DNA from: Kuschelorhynchus macadamiae
Lineage: Eukaryota > Arthropoda > Insecta > Coleoptera > Curculionidae
Direction: 5' to 3'
Assembly: GCA_030620095.1 (NCBI GenBank)
Contig: JAUTXW010000868.1
Coordinates: 908,001 to 972,000 of the forward strand
Length of the DNA stretch: 64,000 nt
Shown here piece after piece: positions 31,803 to 41,950 of this stretch. Position 1 is the stretch's first letter; the number at the start of each line of letters is the position of its first letter. The translations under genes were made by a program, and so were the position numbers. The notes below the pieces were generated by a model. The model worked only from the letters and a program-made list of their open reading frames with translations. It searched no databases and had not been told where the DNA came from.

Positions 31803-34741
31803 CAGTGTTACCAATGCTCCGACACAAAAATATCCTCCATTCCTCTCAAAAAATCCGATTTTTATCCGATTTTTGTTTGAAGACCTCCCAGACAGGGATG
31901 GAAAATAAATTGGCTGAAAACTTGTCGATAAAATTAAATTATCGGTAGGTATGCCCTAAAAAAATTATTTTTATATTATTAATAAATATGTAGACCATTT
32001 ATTAACGATTTTAAAAAATTCTCTATCTATTGTTTTTTTAATTTGCTGCTCGGAATTACGGAAAAATATTCCAGTTAAACTATCTCCTTGATTAAAATGA
32101 TCAGAACCTCAAATCTTGTATATTTTACAGTGTTCATATTCTTTCATGATTCTTTACGGCAAACCTAACCAATCAATTTCAATTTCAATTTCAAATATGC
32201 TTTATTGTACAAAGAACAGTGTTCTCATTTACAAAGCTAGGGGAAAAATTCTATAGTACAAAATATAATAGCAAACAATAATTACAATTAAAAACAAGAT
32301 AGTTTAAATAATTGAATTTAAAAACCGTCAATAAATACAGGTACTAAAAAATAAAACAAAACAACGTCAATATTAAAATTAAGAACTAGTCAATATAAAA
32401 TTATCACCATGAAATTCAATATAAAAAATGTATATTATTAATTTTTTAATGACAAATCAATAATATGCATAAAGGTACTAAAAAAACAATCAAACAGAAA
32501 AAATAACAGTGTCAATATTAAAATTAAGAGCTACACCTAGTTACTAAAATTATACAACCGGCAGTACAACAAAAACATAAATAAAAATATAAATAAAATA
32601 AAAGGGATAAAATAGTAATGCCGAATTAACCCCGGTTAAAGATAAAAAGACAAAAACAAAACATAAAAATTTGCTAAAATTTCAGAGTGTATCGTCAAAA
32701 AATTCTTGCACACCATAATAGGCCTTCGCAACTAGAATACTCTTCACTTCGTATTTAAACTTTTTTTCCTCTTCAATCCGCCTTATGGAATTGGGCAGAT
32801 GGTTAAAGAGCTTTTTGCTGTTATATATTAAAGAGTTTTTTGTAAGTCCTGATGTGGGAATTGGGAGTGCAATAGTATGGGTGCGGCGAGAGGAGTATCC
32901 CCCCGGTCTTGCAGACAAGATATCACTCTTTCGCTTCCTGTGCATTAGACACACAGACTCGAGAATAAATAAGCTAGGAAGAGTTAGTATTTTTTTATTT
33001 ACGAAACCGGGCCGGCAAGAGGCTCCACGGCCAAATTTGCAAACTATTCTAAGAGCTCTTTTTTGCATTACAAACACTGACTGAAATAAAGTGTCACTAC
33101 ATGATCCCCAAAAAGATATCCCATACCGCAAATGCGACTCTATGAGAGCAAAATATGAAGTCCTGGTCATTGTTTCATCCAGCTCCCCAGCAATCACTCT
33201 CAATGCATAGCAACTGGCAGATAATTTTTTATTCAATGCTAAAATGTGCTGTTCAAACTTTAACCTTCCGTCTATTTGAAGCCCCAAAAACCTGCTCACC
33301 GTGGGGTTGCTGATAATCACATCGTTTAGTGCCACTCCTTCAAGTCTACATTTGAAAGTAATTAAATTTGTCTTAGAGGCATTGAAGGACAAATGATTTG
33401 CATCGCACCAATCTTTTATTTTACTTAGGTCACCATTGATAGTATTTTTTAAAATAGAGGGGTCACTACCATGCCAAAAAATTGTTGTGTCGTCTGCAAA
33501 AATAGTAAAAGAGCCAGATATATTTAATTTTGGTAAATCGTTCACATAAATCAAGAACAATAAAGGACCCAAAACAGAACCCTGCGGTACTCCCGATGTG
33601 ATCTCTCTACTGTCTGACTGTTCTCCATTAAACATCACCTTCTGATGACGATTGGACAAATATGACTCAAACCAAAGCAACGCTGTGCCCCTAACGCCGT
33701 AGATCTCAAGTTTGCGAAGCAGTGTTCTGTGATCTACACAGTCAAATGCCTTGGATAGATCACAGAACACCGCGGCCGCCCCATCACCTTCATTAAGCCT
33801 TAGATAGACCATATCAAGCAATGAGAACACTGCATCGTTTGTGCTCCTACCACTCTGGAATCCAAACTGCACATCACTGAGAAGTCTATGCCCATTCAAA
33901 AATGACAAGACTCGCTGCTTGACCAGTCTTTCCACTATTTTTGATAATGTCGGCAGAAGAGATATAGGCCTAAAATTCGAGGGCTCCTCAACGTCTCCAC
34001 CCTTGAAGAGAGGGATCACTGTAGCTCCCTTCAAACAATCAGGAAAAGATCCCACCAAGAAGGAGTGGTTAATAGCCTCACATAATGCCTGTAAACAATT
34101 TTCAGGTAGCCTCAAGAATATTTTCAAGGAAATGTTATCCCATCCTGAAGACTTCTTGTTCCTGATATCTGTAAATACTTTTTTTAATTCAAAAACATCA
34201 GTGGAAGAAAAAAGAAAGTTTCATTAACATTAATATCGCTCAAGTAATTTAAAGGATCATTATTGGCCGGTAAATTATTGGATAGCTTGGAAGCTATTGA
34301 ACAGTAAAAAGAGTTAATTTGCGTAGAGTTAAGAGAAGAGTTACAATGTTTCGGGATACCATGTTTACCTCTTAATTCATTTACTATGTCCCATGATTCT
34401 TTTAGTTTATTATTAGTATCTAAAATTCTTTTTGCAGAGTAAGTTCTTTTAGCAGTCCTAATTGTTTGTCTATAAATACTACGATAACTGTTATAATAAG
34501 TAATGAACTGTATATTATCTATGGCGTACTTTCTAATGGTATGTAAGAAGCGCATATTTTTTGCTGATATCTTGAGTCCCTTTGTAAACCATGGTTTACC
34601 CTGCTTTTTTTTAATATTTCCAATAGGAAAGGCTTTATTAAACGTGTCCAACAAAATACGATGAAACTGATTTAAGGGGTCCGAGAAACCAAAGATACCA
34701 TTCCATTCTACCTGAGCGCACAATTGCGAAAACCTATCATA

Positions 34742-34840
34742 GTTTGCTCTAGTATATAGTCTTCCCCGACGCCTCGGGGCCTTAGTCTTATGGTTTCGTA
34801 CAAAAATATTTCCAAGAACAGCCTCATGGTCAGAGAGTCC
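34742..34840. repeat. 99-bp target duplication, copy adjoining the SINE 3' end
   Basis: From GTTTGCTCTAGTATATAG to CAGAGAGTCC, identical over 99 bases to 35232-35330. Both are LINE ORF2 sequence, so one copy is a duplicate made on or after insertion of the 391-bp element. Confidence 0.9.
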
Positions 34841-35231
34841 AAAAAAGGCCTAACCAAGGCTATCCAAAAACGCCAGTCTAATATTTAAACCCCTACATAC
34901 AAAATTATAGGTTTTGCTAAAAAAATCTCCCGTCGGGGATGGACCTTTGCAATGCTATTCCATTACCCTACCACTGAGCTAGCAGACCTCGCACCAAAAA
35001 TTTAACTTTCCTTATAGTCCTATATCTTCAATGGCGTCACCAAATTAAGCAAATCGCCGCAAGCGACGCCATGGAATAATTTAGCTCAGGTTTTATCCAC
35101 TTTTTGTCTAGACGGGTAAAGAAAACTTCTGTGGCGTAGTACATACATTTATTCCGGTACTCTTTTTGACGTGAGGTGCGGTTGGGTGATAGATTTTATA
35201 ATTTTTGATAAAAACAAAAAACTCCTGATAT
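34841..35231 (-). mobile_element. tRNA-related SINE-like element, copy 1
   Basis: 391 bp. On the minus strand it runs from ATATCAGGAGTTTTTTG to GGTTAGGCCTTTTTT. A tRNA-like block in the middle has box A TAGCTCAGTGG (34981-34971) and box B-like GGTCCATCCCC (34945-34935), with 25 bases between them and a short AATG/CATT stem in between. The 3' boundary is a run of six Ts, a Pol III stop signal. About 250 bp precede box A, unlike ordinary tRNA SINEs where the promoter is at the very 5' end. An inverted pair ATGGCGTC/GACGCCAT lies in that part. It is inserted in LINE ORF2 between perfect 99-bp repeats and is almost identical to 38647-39038. Confidence 0.8.
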
Positions 35232-35330
35232 GTTTGCTCTAGTATATAGTCTTCCCCGACGCCTCGGGGCCTTAGTCTTATGGTTTCGTACAAAAATATT
35301 TCCAAGAACAGCCTCATGGTCAGAGAGTCC
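35232..35330. repeat. 99-bp target duplication, copy adjoining the SINE 5' end
   Basis: Identical partner of 34742-34840. It retains the natural continuation into the endonuclease reading (35331 upward). Confidence 0.9.
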
Positions 35331-35980
35331 AGGATTTACAACTATACATTCAACATCCTGACAGTCAATATTAGAACACAAGTAATCAATCATTGTTGCA
35401 GAATTACCTGTAATTCTTGTGGGTTCCCTCACATGCGTATTTAAATTATAAGTTCCTAATAAGTTATCCAGCGTTTGAACTTTTGTATTTAACTTATCTA
35501 AAAAATCAATGTTAAGGTCACCCGCCAATATAATGACAGAATTCAAAGAAAATTCAGAAAGCAGCTTATCGAGTTTACAAAGAAATGTGTCCACACCAGT
35601 ATTTGGTGACCTGTAAATACAAATAAAGAAAATATTAAATTTAGCGCAGTGTACAACTGAAAATTCAAATTCTTTATCTGCCCTTAGAGCATTATGAGCA
35701 TCAACACTTGTACAAGGGTATTGATCCAAAAACGTATCCCTAATCAATACAATTGTACCCCCATGCACTGAACTAGTCCTAGAGTACTTTGATACAATAA
35801 TGTAGTTAGATATGTAAAGCGGTTCATCCTCATTCAACCAATGCTCTGTTAAAAGTAGAACATCAGGGTATTGTACACTTTCTAAAAATAGAAGTAACTC
35901 ATCGATTTTATTCCTAATAGACTGAATATTTAAAACCGCAACCCTAATCTTTAAAGACTGAACTAGTGATCCCTCATTCA

Positions 35981-37003
35981 TCAGGGGTGGCTTCCGGTAG
36001 TCCGACTCCCTTCTAAAAAACCGCCCTGACTATCCAAATCCTCAGTCAAATCTATAAATGCAATGTTTGAACCCGCCTCTTGTCTACCTTCAACAAGTTT
36101 TACTGCTTTAAGAGTCAAGCTTAAATTAAATGAATAATTATGAACGTAGTTACATATTATTTTTGTAAGAGACTTATTGCTATACTTATATCTACCAGAC
36201 ATGCTACAATTCCAGATTATTTTGACAGAAATATTACGTATTTTTTCCGCAGTATCAGATAAACATTTCACAAATTTCAGTTCAGTTTCATCATTTGGGT
36301 CATACTTACAACACAATATTAAGTTCGTATATTTTCCTACACCTAGAATATTATATATATCTTTATAACTAAAAGAAATAAGTTTATTAATGTCAATCAT
36401 GAACACAATAGCATCGCTGATACCATAATATTGCGTCTTTTCAAAAATGTTCTTCGAGACCTCCCTCAAACGCGCACCGGACTTTACAATACCTTGCACG
36501 GTATACGTATTACTATCCAATAAACATCCCAAGCGAAAAGAAAATCCGGAAGCCGTCTCATCACCAAGAAACAGTATTTTTTTCTTGTTTTCGTAAATGT
36601 TGTTCTGTTTCCCAACTTCTCTGGACATAGTGACATCTTCTCTATTTCTATTGGAACTCCCATTCTCTGCGTTGGACTGATTTGTTTCATTTCTCAACTG
36701 ATTTATCTCATCTGCAAGTGATCGGGAATTGTGGGCAGTTTCCAAGACGGTAGTGTTAGCTAATGCTATGTCAGTCTGAGTTTGTGCCTCATGAGTTGAA
36801 ACTGTTGTTGGGGTACTTTTTGACACACTATTCAAAATATTATCATCTGTTTGAGTAACTTGGATTTTGGTCTGAAACGAAGTTTGTGTACATGAACTTC
36901 TCTGAAAAGAATAGATCTGCGTTTCGGCGTTGACTACCTTTAAGCTTCCCCAGTCATCAATAATTTTGTTTTGTTGGTCTAGTTTTTCTTTCTTCAATCC
37001 AAG
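35981..37003 (-). pseudogene. LINE ORF1, esterase-like, 5'-truncated
   Basis: About 340 codons ending at TGA 35983-35981. The first ~135 residues are Thr/Ser/Gln-rich with a short coiled-coil-like part (SLADEINQLRNETNQ). Then KKILFLGDETASGFSFRLGCLL begins an SGNH/GDSL-hydrolase-like fold, with YTVQGIVKSGARLREV and DAIVFMIDINKL as the second and third blocks. ORF1 proteins of CR1/L2 LINEs carry such an esterase domain. The nucleophile position is Glu (GDE) instead of Ser (GDS), so this copy should lack esterase activity. No start codon survives upstream. Stop and restart overlap as TGATG with ORF2. Confidence 0.7.
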
Positions 37004-37836
37004 CCTAACCTAATATATATTTTTGACTATAGATTTTAGTTAAAAAAAAAACAAAGTTGAATGCCTTGTCACTGTTCCACGGTGAAAGTTTAAGGAACTT
37101 TCTCTGATATCTCTAATAATTAAGCAAAATGCCGCCTTCAGCACCACTGAATATATATGATTTATGGGTTCTTGAAATAATCTTCAATATATCCGCACCC
37201 TAGATGTCCTCATTAGAAACGTGACCGAAGATAGCCAATCAAATTAGCAATTGTATTCCGGATCCGTGTCGCTTGTGTTTATATAAATTTAGTATAAACC
37301 ACAGTCATACCCAGGTACTTAAAAAAAGTATGTGCAGATAGAATAATATAAAAACTAGGAATAAAAGTACAAGGAACAAATAGCATTTTTTTATACATAA
37401 AAAAATCAAGGAATAACCAGTGTTGGTTATTTGCTTCGAACATCCAAACACTCTAAAATCTGCAAATAAATAGAATAATGGTCTGGTGGACCAGCACTCC
37501 TCTCTCATTTCTTATTTATTGCCATTTAAACAATGCGTTAGAGAAGGATAGCAGTCCTAAATAAAAAGGGAATACATATGTGTCAGGTTCGCAACACGTT
37601 TTATTATGTCATACGGTTATACCTATTTATCTTCAGTCTTCCCGGGATTTTTAATAAATTTCCCGATTGTCGTCCCTTATTTTACATAGTTTATATTAGA
37701 ACACAAAAATCCGCCAAATATCCACTTTTTAACAAAATATCCGAAAAAACTCCGAAATATTTTTAAATCCGAAAAAAATTCACTCACTCTGAAAAAATCC
37801 GCAAATCGGATTTTAATCCGCTAATTGGTAACACTG

Positions 37837-37844
37837 TACGCCAC
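37837..37844. repeat. Right 8-bp target duplication of the hAT element
   Basis: TACGCCAC, an exact match to 31795-31802. The interrupted PLE reading continues to its right. Confidence 0.9.
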
Positions 37845-38646
37845 ACAGATCTAAAAGATCGAAGAAAGGGAGAGGTATGTCAAAAGCAGGCCGTTTCCAT
37901 GAATATACAGATTTGTAGCCAACCCCGAATGATCATTGCACCGTTTCCATAGTTACCAACATTCTTTTCATAGACTCAGATTCGTGTGCCAAACTTTAAT
38001 TTCAGTAAGATTTTTTCTAGTTTTTATAGCGGCGAATTAACAGCACTGACAATAGGTCTGATGGGTGACCCTGGTTGTTATATTTTTGGTAAACCATTTT
38101 AGTAAACCAGTTTAGGTAGGACATTTGCTCGACTTTTCCTGTAGTACGATTTTTTTATTATATTTCGGGATTTATTGCTAAACTTTTTATTTTATTTTTC
38201 GTTGTTTTTTCTAGGAACGTAATCGGGTCCCTTGGAACAGGCTTATAACAATTGTCTTGTAGTATATAAGTAACCAAGAGTTTTTTTGTAGATACTATTT
38301 AGGTGTTGAGTGGTGAGGGAAAATTAGGATGCAGCCATACTTTTGTTTCAACTGCAAGGGTAACAAAATTTATTGTTGCCAATATTTGCTAAAGTATTGT
38401 AGGTAGTTCAACTATAAAAATGTACAATTAATTATAACAGTATCAAGATGCGCGTTAAGCGGGCCTTTTCTTCTCACCATGAGCGCGCCTCCGCTTATAA
38501 GCTGCCGTTAAACCCTGCGCCACAGAACACAAAACATCAATGAAATGATCGTAGGCGATACGAATAAATCATAACAACAAAGACAATAATTATAGCTTTA
38601 ATTTACTTTTATTGTTTTAGTATAGATACACTTTTTATATCAACCC
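37845..38646. other. Continuation of PLE-A, then unrecognised sequence
   Basis: On the minus strand the PLE reading CVAYFM joins KADPFAKNSEHF once the hAT element is removed. Its upstream limit cannot be seen. The rest, with a GC-richer patch at 38455-38530, is anonymous. TATAGATACACTTTTTATATCAACCC at about 38619-38646 resembles 61190-61215 and may belong to the SINE-like family. Confidence 0.4.
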
Positions 38647-39038
38647 AAAAAAGGCCTAACCAAGGCTATCCAAAAACGCCAGTCTAATATTTAAACCCCT
38701 ACATACAAAATTATAGGTTTTGCTAAAAAAATCTCCCGTCGGGGATGGACCTTTGCAATGCTATTCCATTACCCTACCACTGAGCTAGCAGACCTCGCAC
38801 CAAAAATTTAACTTTCCTTATAGTCCTATATCTTCAATGGCGTCACCAAATTAAGCAAATCGCCGCAAGCGACGCCATGGAATAATTTAGCTCAGGTTTT
38901 ATCCACTTTTTGTCTAGACGGGTAAAGAAAACTTCTGTGGCGTAGTACATACATTTATTCCGGTACTCTTTTTGACGTGAGGTGCGGTTGGGTGATAGAT
39001 TTTATAATTTTTGATAAAAACAAAAAAACTCCTGATAT
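38647..39038 (-). mobile_element. tRNA-related SINE-like element, copy 2
   Basis: Differs from 34841-35231 essentially by one A in a homopolymer, as far as I can see by eye. Box A is at 38787-38777 and the box B-like string at 38751-38741. No matching direct repeats flank this copy. Beyond the T-run end (about 38646) similarity to the 61.2-kb relative continues, so this copy may be part of a longer parental sequence. It lies 3.4 kb from copy 1. Confidence 0.8.
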
Positions 39039-41700
39039 GAGCTAACCAAACAGGGAGCTGTAAAAGCAGCTATCCACCTATGCGAATTTCAGTTATTTCC
39101 TATGATAGGCTCTTGATTATTTAAAAATGTTTTCCCGCAATTTTCGACGCGTATCTGTAAAAAAGTTCAAGAGCGTTGAATTTTTTTGCGGATTCACTAA
39201 AATCGGCTTTTTTTACATATCCTTAAACTACGTATTTGTTTACTGCTTTTTATGTATATTTAATCTCTGTATATAGAGAAATAAAGGGTTTGGATTATTA
39301 TAATTATTTAATGTAGTACCTTCAATAAAAAAAATGTTATAGTAGGTTTGCCGGCGGTACGCCCAAAAAAAAACAAAAACAGAGCCATAAATTCCAAAAA
39401 TAGGTTCCAGAAATGTTTCTAGAGGGAAAAGAGTCATTATTAATACAGTCTTGAAGGAGTTAAATGATCATTATGACCAAAAGTACTTTAACTATCCAAT
39501 TATCCATGTCCAAAGAAAAGTTTGATTTGTAAACAGCTGATTTTTAAACAACATGGGTGGACAGACGCCTTAAAAGTCTTAAAACGGTAACATACAAAAT
39601 TTTATGTGTTTTGATAAAAGGAACACATTTTGCATTTACCTTTAGCTATAACACTCAAATTCTTGTATTATGGTATGTAACCATGATGTCTACGCTCTCG
39701 GATGCCTAACCTGTGCCAACCCAGTATCGGAGCACCTAGTGCCTCCGCGCTTCGAAGATCAGCGTTGAACCCTTACAGATCCTACGTTGTAGCAAAATAT
39801 CCTTAGTAAACTATATTAAAAATTATGCTCTGATAATAATTAATATTTTTCAAATTTTATATTTCAATTATTAACGCCTCATTACTTATCTTTTTACAAG
39901 GGTTGCGAACATCAGAAACAAAATTGAGATTTTAGCAGTTGACGGAATACGATTTTACTAAAGTGATTTGTGAGGGAAATAACGTTATAAAGTGAAAAAT
40001 ACATGTACTATTTTTATCTTTTAGTTTTAGTTACGCATTAAAACGATTTACTATAAAAATTACTATGTGTGAGTACACGATTGGGAACTTGAGGAACATG
40101 GGATAATAGATAACTCGGAAACGAAACGGAGCCAAAAAAATGTATTTCAGATTCATGATCTGGAGCCCAAATTGTACCACCTATGTACCAAATTTCGAGA
40201 GAACCTCGAAGGTAGATGTCAAAAGGCGGTGATAGACGGAAGTGAACATTACCGGCTCTAGGTCATACAAAGCCGCGTTTATGCTTCTTGCAACTATCTT
40301 TACATGTGTCGGCAAACATGGTACAAATTAAAATTCTTTCAATTAAAAAGTCTTTGTCATTTGGATTTTGGTATAGTGACTTTATACGTATAAAGTCACT
40401 GTAGATTTTGGACAAGGCCCATTAACTCTATAGGTCTAAACTTTTTTTGCTGAGTGCATTTCAAAAAGTTCGCATCGTATTTGAAAAAATATGATATATT
40501 TTTAAAGTCTCGAAAAATATCCCGTAAAACGTTTTAGCATGACAAATACTTGTATAACTTCAGAAAATGTACATTTTTTTATACAAAGTGTCCCAGCAGT
40601 CTGTTCTCGGTTTTGGTGATAATGGTTAGAGATAGAGAAAAAGTTTAAATATAAATACTAGCATATAGGATGACATATTCCTACTTAAATAATTATTCAT
40701 ATATGAAAGAGCCTATATGCTATTACATTTTTGAATTTTATCTAAAATTCTACGTCTGCTATATTGTCCATAGGCTTAAGTTTAATTGTTTTCGAATTAT
40801 TGAAATTTAAAAACTGGGATTTTGAATTTTGGACAGCTGTAGAGTCTAAATGGTTCAAATTAGAACAAAACGGTTTGCATTTTCCTGATTTAGTTTTTAA
40901 TAGTCTACCATACATTTCTCCTCTATTTCTAACTGATACCTAGATATCATCTCGGAAGTAGGAACACACTATGGGGACACCTTATGTATATTATAAGTAT
41001 TTTTCATATTTTATTAACAATAGGTATACTATTTGCAGTTTACACACAGCACAATTATTTAAAGCGTCTTTTTTAATAATAGGAAATAAATCAGCACACA
41101 TTTTATGCTTTAAGGGTAACAAGTTAAAAATTCAGTTAATTTTTTTTTCATTTTTTTATCCAGCTTTTCGTGGGATCCACTTCAGAATGACTTCTTTTTT
41201 TTTTCCTTCGCCAGTTCATTTAAATATTTCATTCTTATAAATAACCTTTGTCCTAAAAACACTAAAATGTTATAAAACTTTCACCTGAGGAAGTAAAAAA
41301 GCACCCTGAAAAACATAACTGACAACTATCGCAACGAAAATGTTAAGCTGAATAAACAATAAACTGGTCGCCTTGTCAGATCGGGTCGCCAGTCGACGTC
41401 ACGACCTCCGCCTCACCCGCGCGTCGCCCTCGAACGATAACTGCTCATCGAGGTAACCTAATAGAGTTAATGAGCCTTGGATTTTGGATGGATGTGGCGC
41501 CATCTAAAAAGAACAATTTCAATCCACTGATAACGTCTCTAGTACAATTGTACAAAGAAGCTAGTTCAATTAATTTCAAACCTAGTACAATTCTAGCCAT
41601 CCGGAAATAATATGTTATCACGTTATTACAAAAAAACACATCATCCTAATACATACAATTATGATAAATTTGGACTTAAATTATAAAAGTATATTAAGGT
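39039..41700. other. Unrecognised 2.6 kb with a perfect palindrome
   Basis: Contains the palindrome at 40375-40400 and a PLE-3'-end-like string (ACCTGAGGAAG followed by GCAACGAAAATGTTAAGC) at about 41283-41350. A GC-rich block follows at 41370-41450. No coding region that I would defend. Confidence 0.4.
40375..40400. repeat. 26-bp perfect palindrome
   Basis: Arm AGTGACTTTATAC followed directly by its exact reverse complement, with no spacer. Confidence 0.9.
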
Positions 41701-41950
41701 AAGTGGCGAATTTAGAGGGGGGCAAAAGGAGCATACGCCTGAAGGAGGTACCCAGTGGTTACAATTATCATGTACAAAACAAGCACTGCTTTGCCCACTC
41801 CCCCCTGAGCGAGACCTATAGATCTACCCTTTTTGTTTCACATGTTTTAACACCTTAATAAAATTCGACGACAAAAAAGTCCGCACGTATACGTATATAA
41901 TTTTTTTCGCGCCCCCTCCACCCCTCGACATCATCCTAGATTCGCCCCTG
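41701..41950. mobile_element. 250-bp hAT-type MITE
   Basis: Left end AAGTGGCGAATTTAGAGGGG; right end CCTAGATTCGCCCCTG. Inverted termini match over about 14 bp with a few differences. The left outermost base is A where C is expected. The flanks do not show a convincing 8-bp duplication, suggesting age. Confidence 0.65.

Larger units (their letters stand above)
32682..35981 (-). pseudogene. LINE ORF2: endonuclease plus reverse transcriptase
   Basis: Starts at ATG 35981, overlapping the ORF1 stop by one base. The EEP domain (35981-35332) has RVAVLNIQSIRNKIDEL, VLLLTEHWL, IYRSPNTG, ILAGDLNIDFL and GLSDHEAVL, i.e. all the catalytic blocks. After the 490-bp interruption (391-bp element plus 99-bp duplicate) the same frame resumes (RRGRLYTRANYDRFSQLCAQ, 34780-34720) and runs to 34184. 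A one-base slip in a T run at about 34215 separates it from the RT frame, which is open from there to 32682. RT blocks are PSNFRPISLLPTLSKIVERL, AAVFCDLSKAFDCVDHRTL, SGVPQGSVLGPLLF and FTIFADDTTIF, with the catalytic FADD intact. Corrected length is about 935 residues, normal for CR1/L2. Only two lesions, so recently active. Confidence 0.9.
32171..37003 (-). mobile_element. CR1/L2-like LINE, 5'-truncated, interrupted by a tRNA-related element
   Basis: Contains ORF1 (esterase-like), ORF2 (endonuclease and RT), a 3' UTR and a tail of three TTGAAA-type hexamers (32173-32193). The flanks carry CCTAACC on both sides (32164-32170 and 37004-37010), a plausible short target duplication. ORF1 is open right to the 5' junction with no ATG before an upstream in-frame stop, so the insertion is 5'-truncated. 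Removing the later insertion gives about 4.34 kb. It is the best-preserved LINE in the window. Confidence 0.85.
31803..37836. mobile_element. hAT-type element (6,034 bp with nested LINE)
   Basis: Begins CAGTGTTACCAATGCTCC and ends CTAATTGGTAACACTG, giving a 13-bp perfect terminal inverted repeat (CAGTGTTACCAAT). It is flanked by identical 8-bp target copies. Both sub-terminal regions are rich in AATCCGATTTT-type strings. Without the LINE it would be about 1.2 kb, and no transposase reading remains (31803-32163 and 37011-37836). It was therefore probably non-autonomous or internally deleted. It sits inside PLE-A. Confidence 0.9.

Noticed and set aside
32785..34227. Plus-strand frames of 99 and 128 codons opposite the LINE RT
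   Set aside because: Shadows of the well-supported minus-strand RT frame.
34925..34995. Functional tRNA gene on the minus strand
   Set aside because: Box A and a B-like box are present but the acceptor stem does not pair, box B is altered, and the sequence is duplicated as part of a 391-bp repeat; a SINE-type head fits better.
36484..36690. 68-codon minus-strand ORF inside ORF1
   Set aside because: Different-frame shadow of ORF1, which carries the esterase-like motifs.
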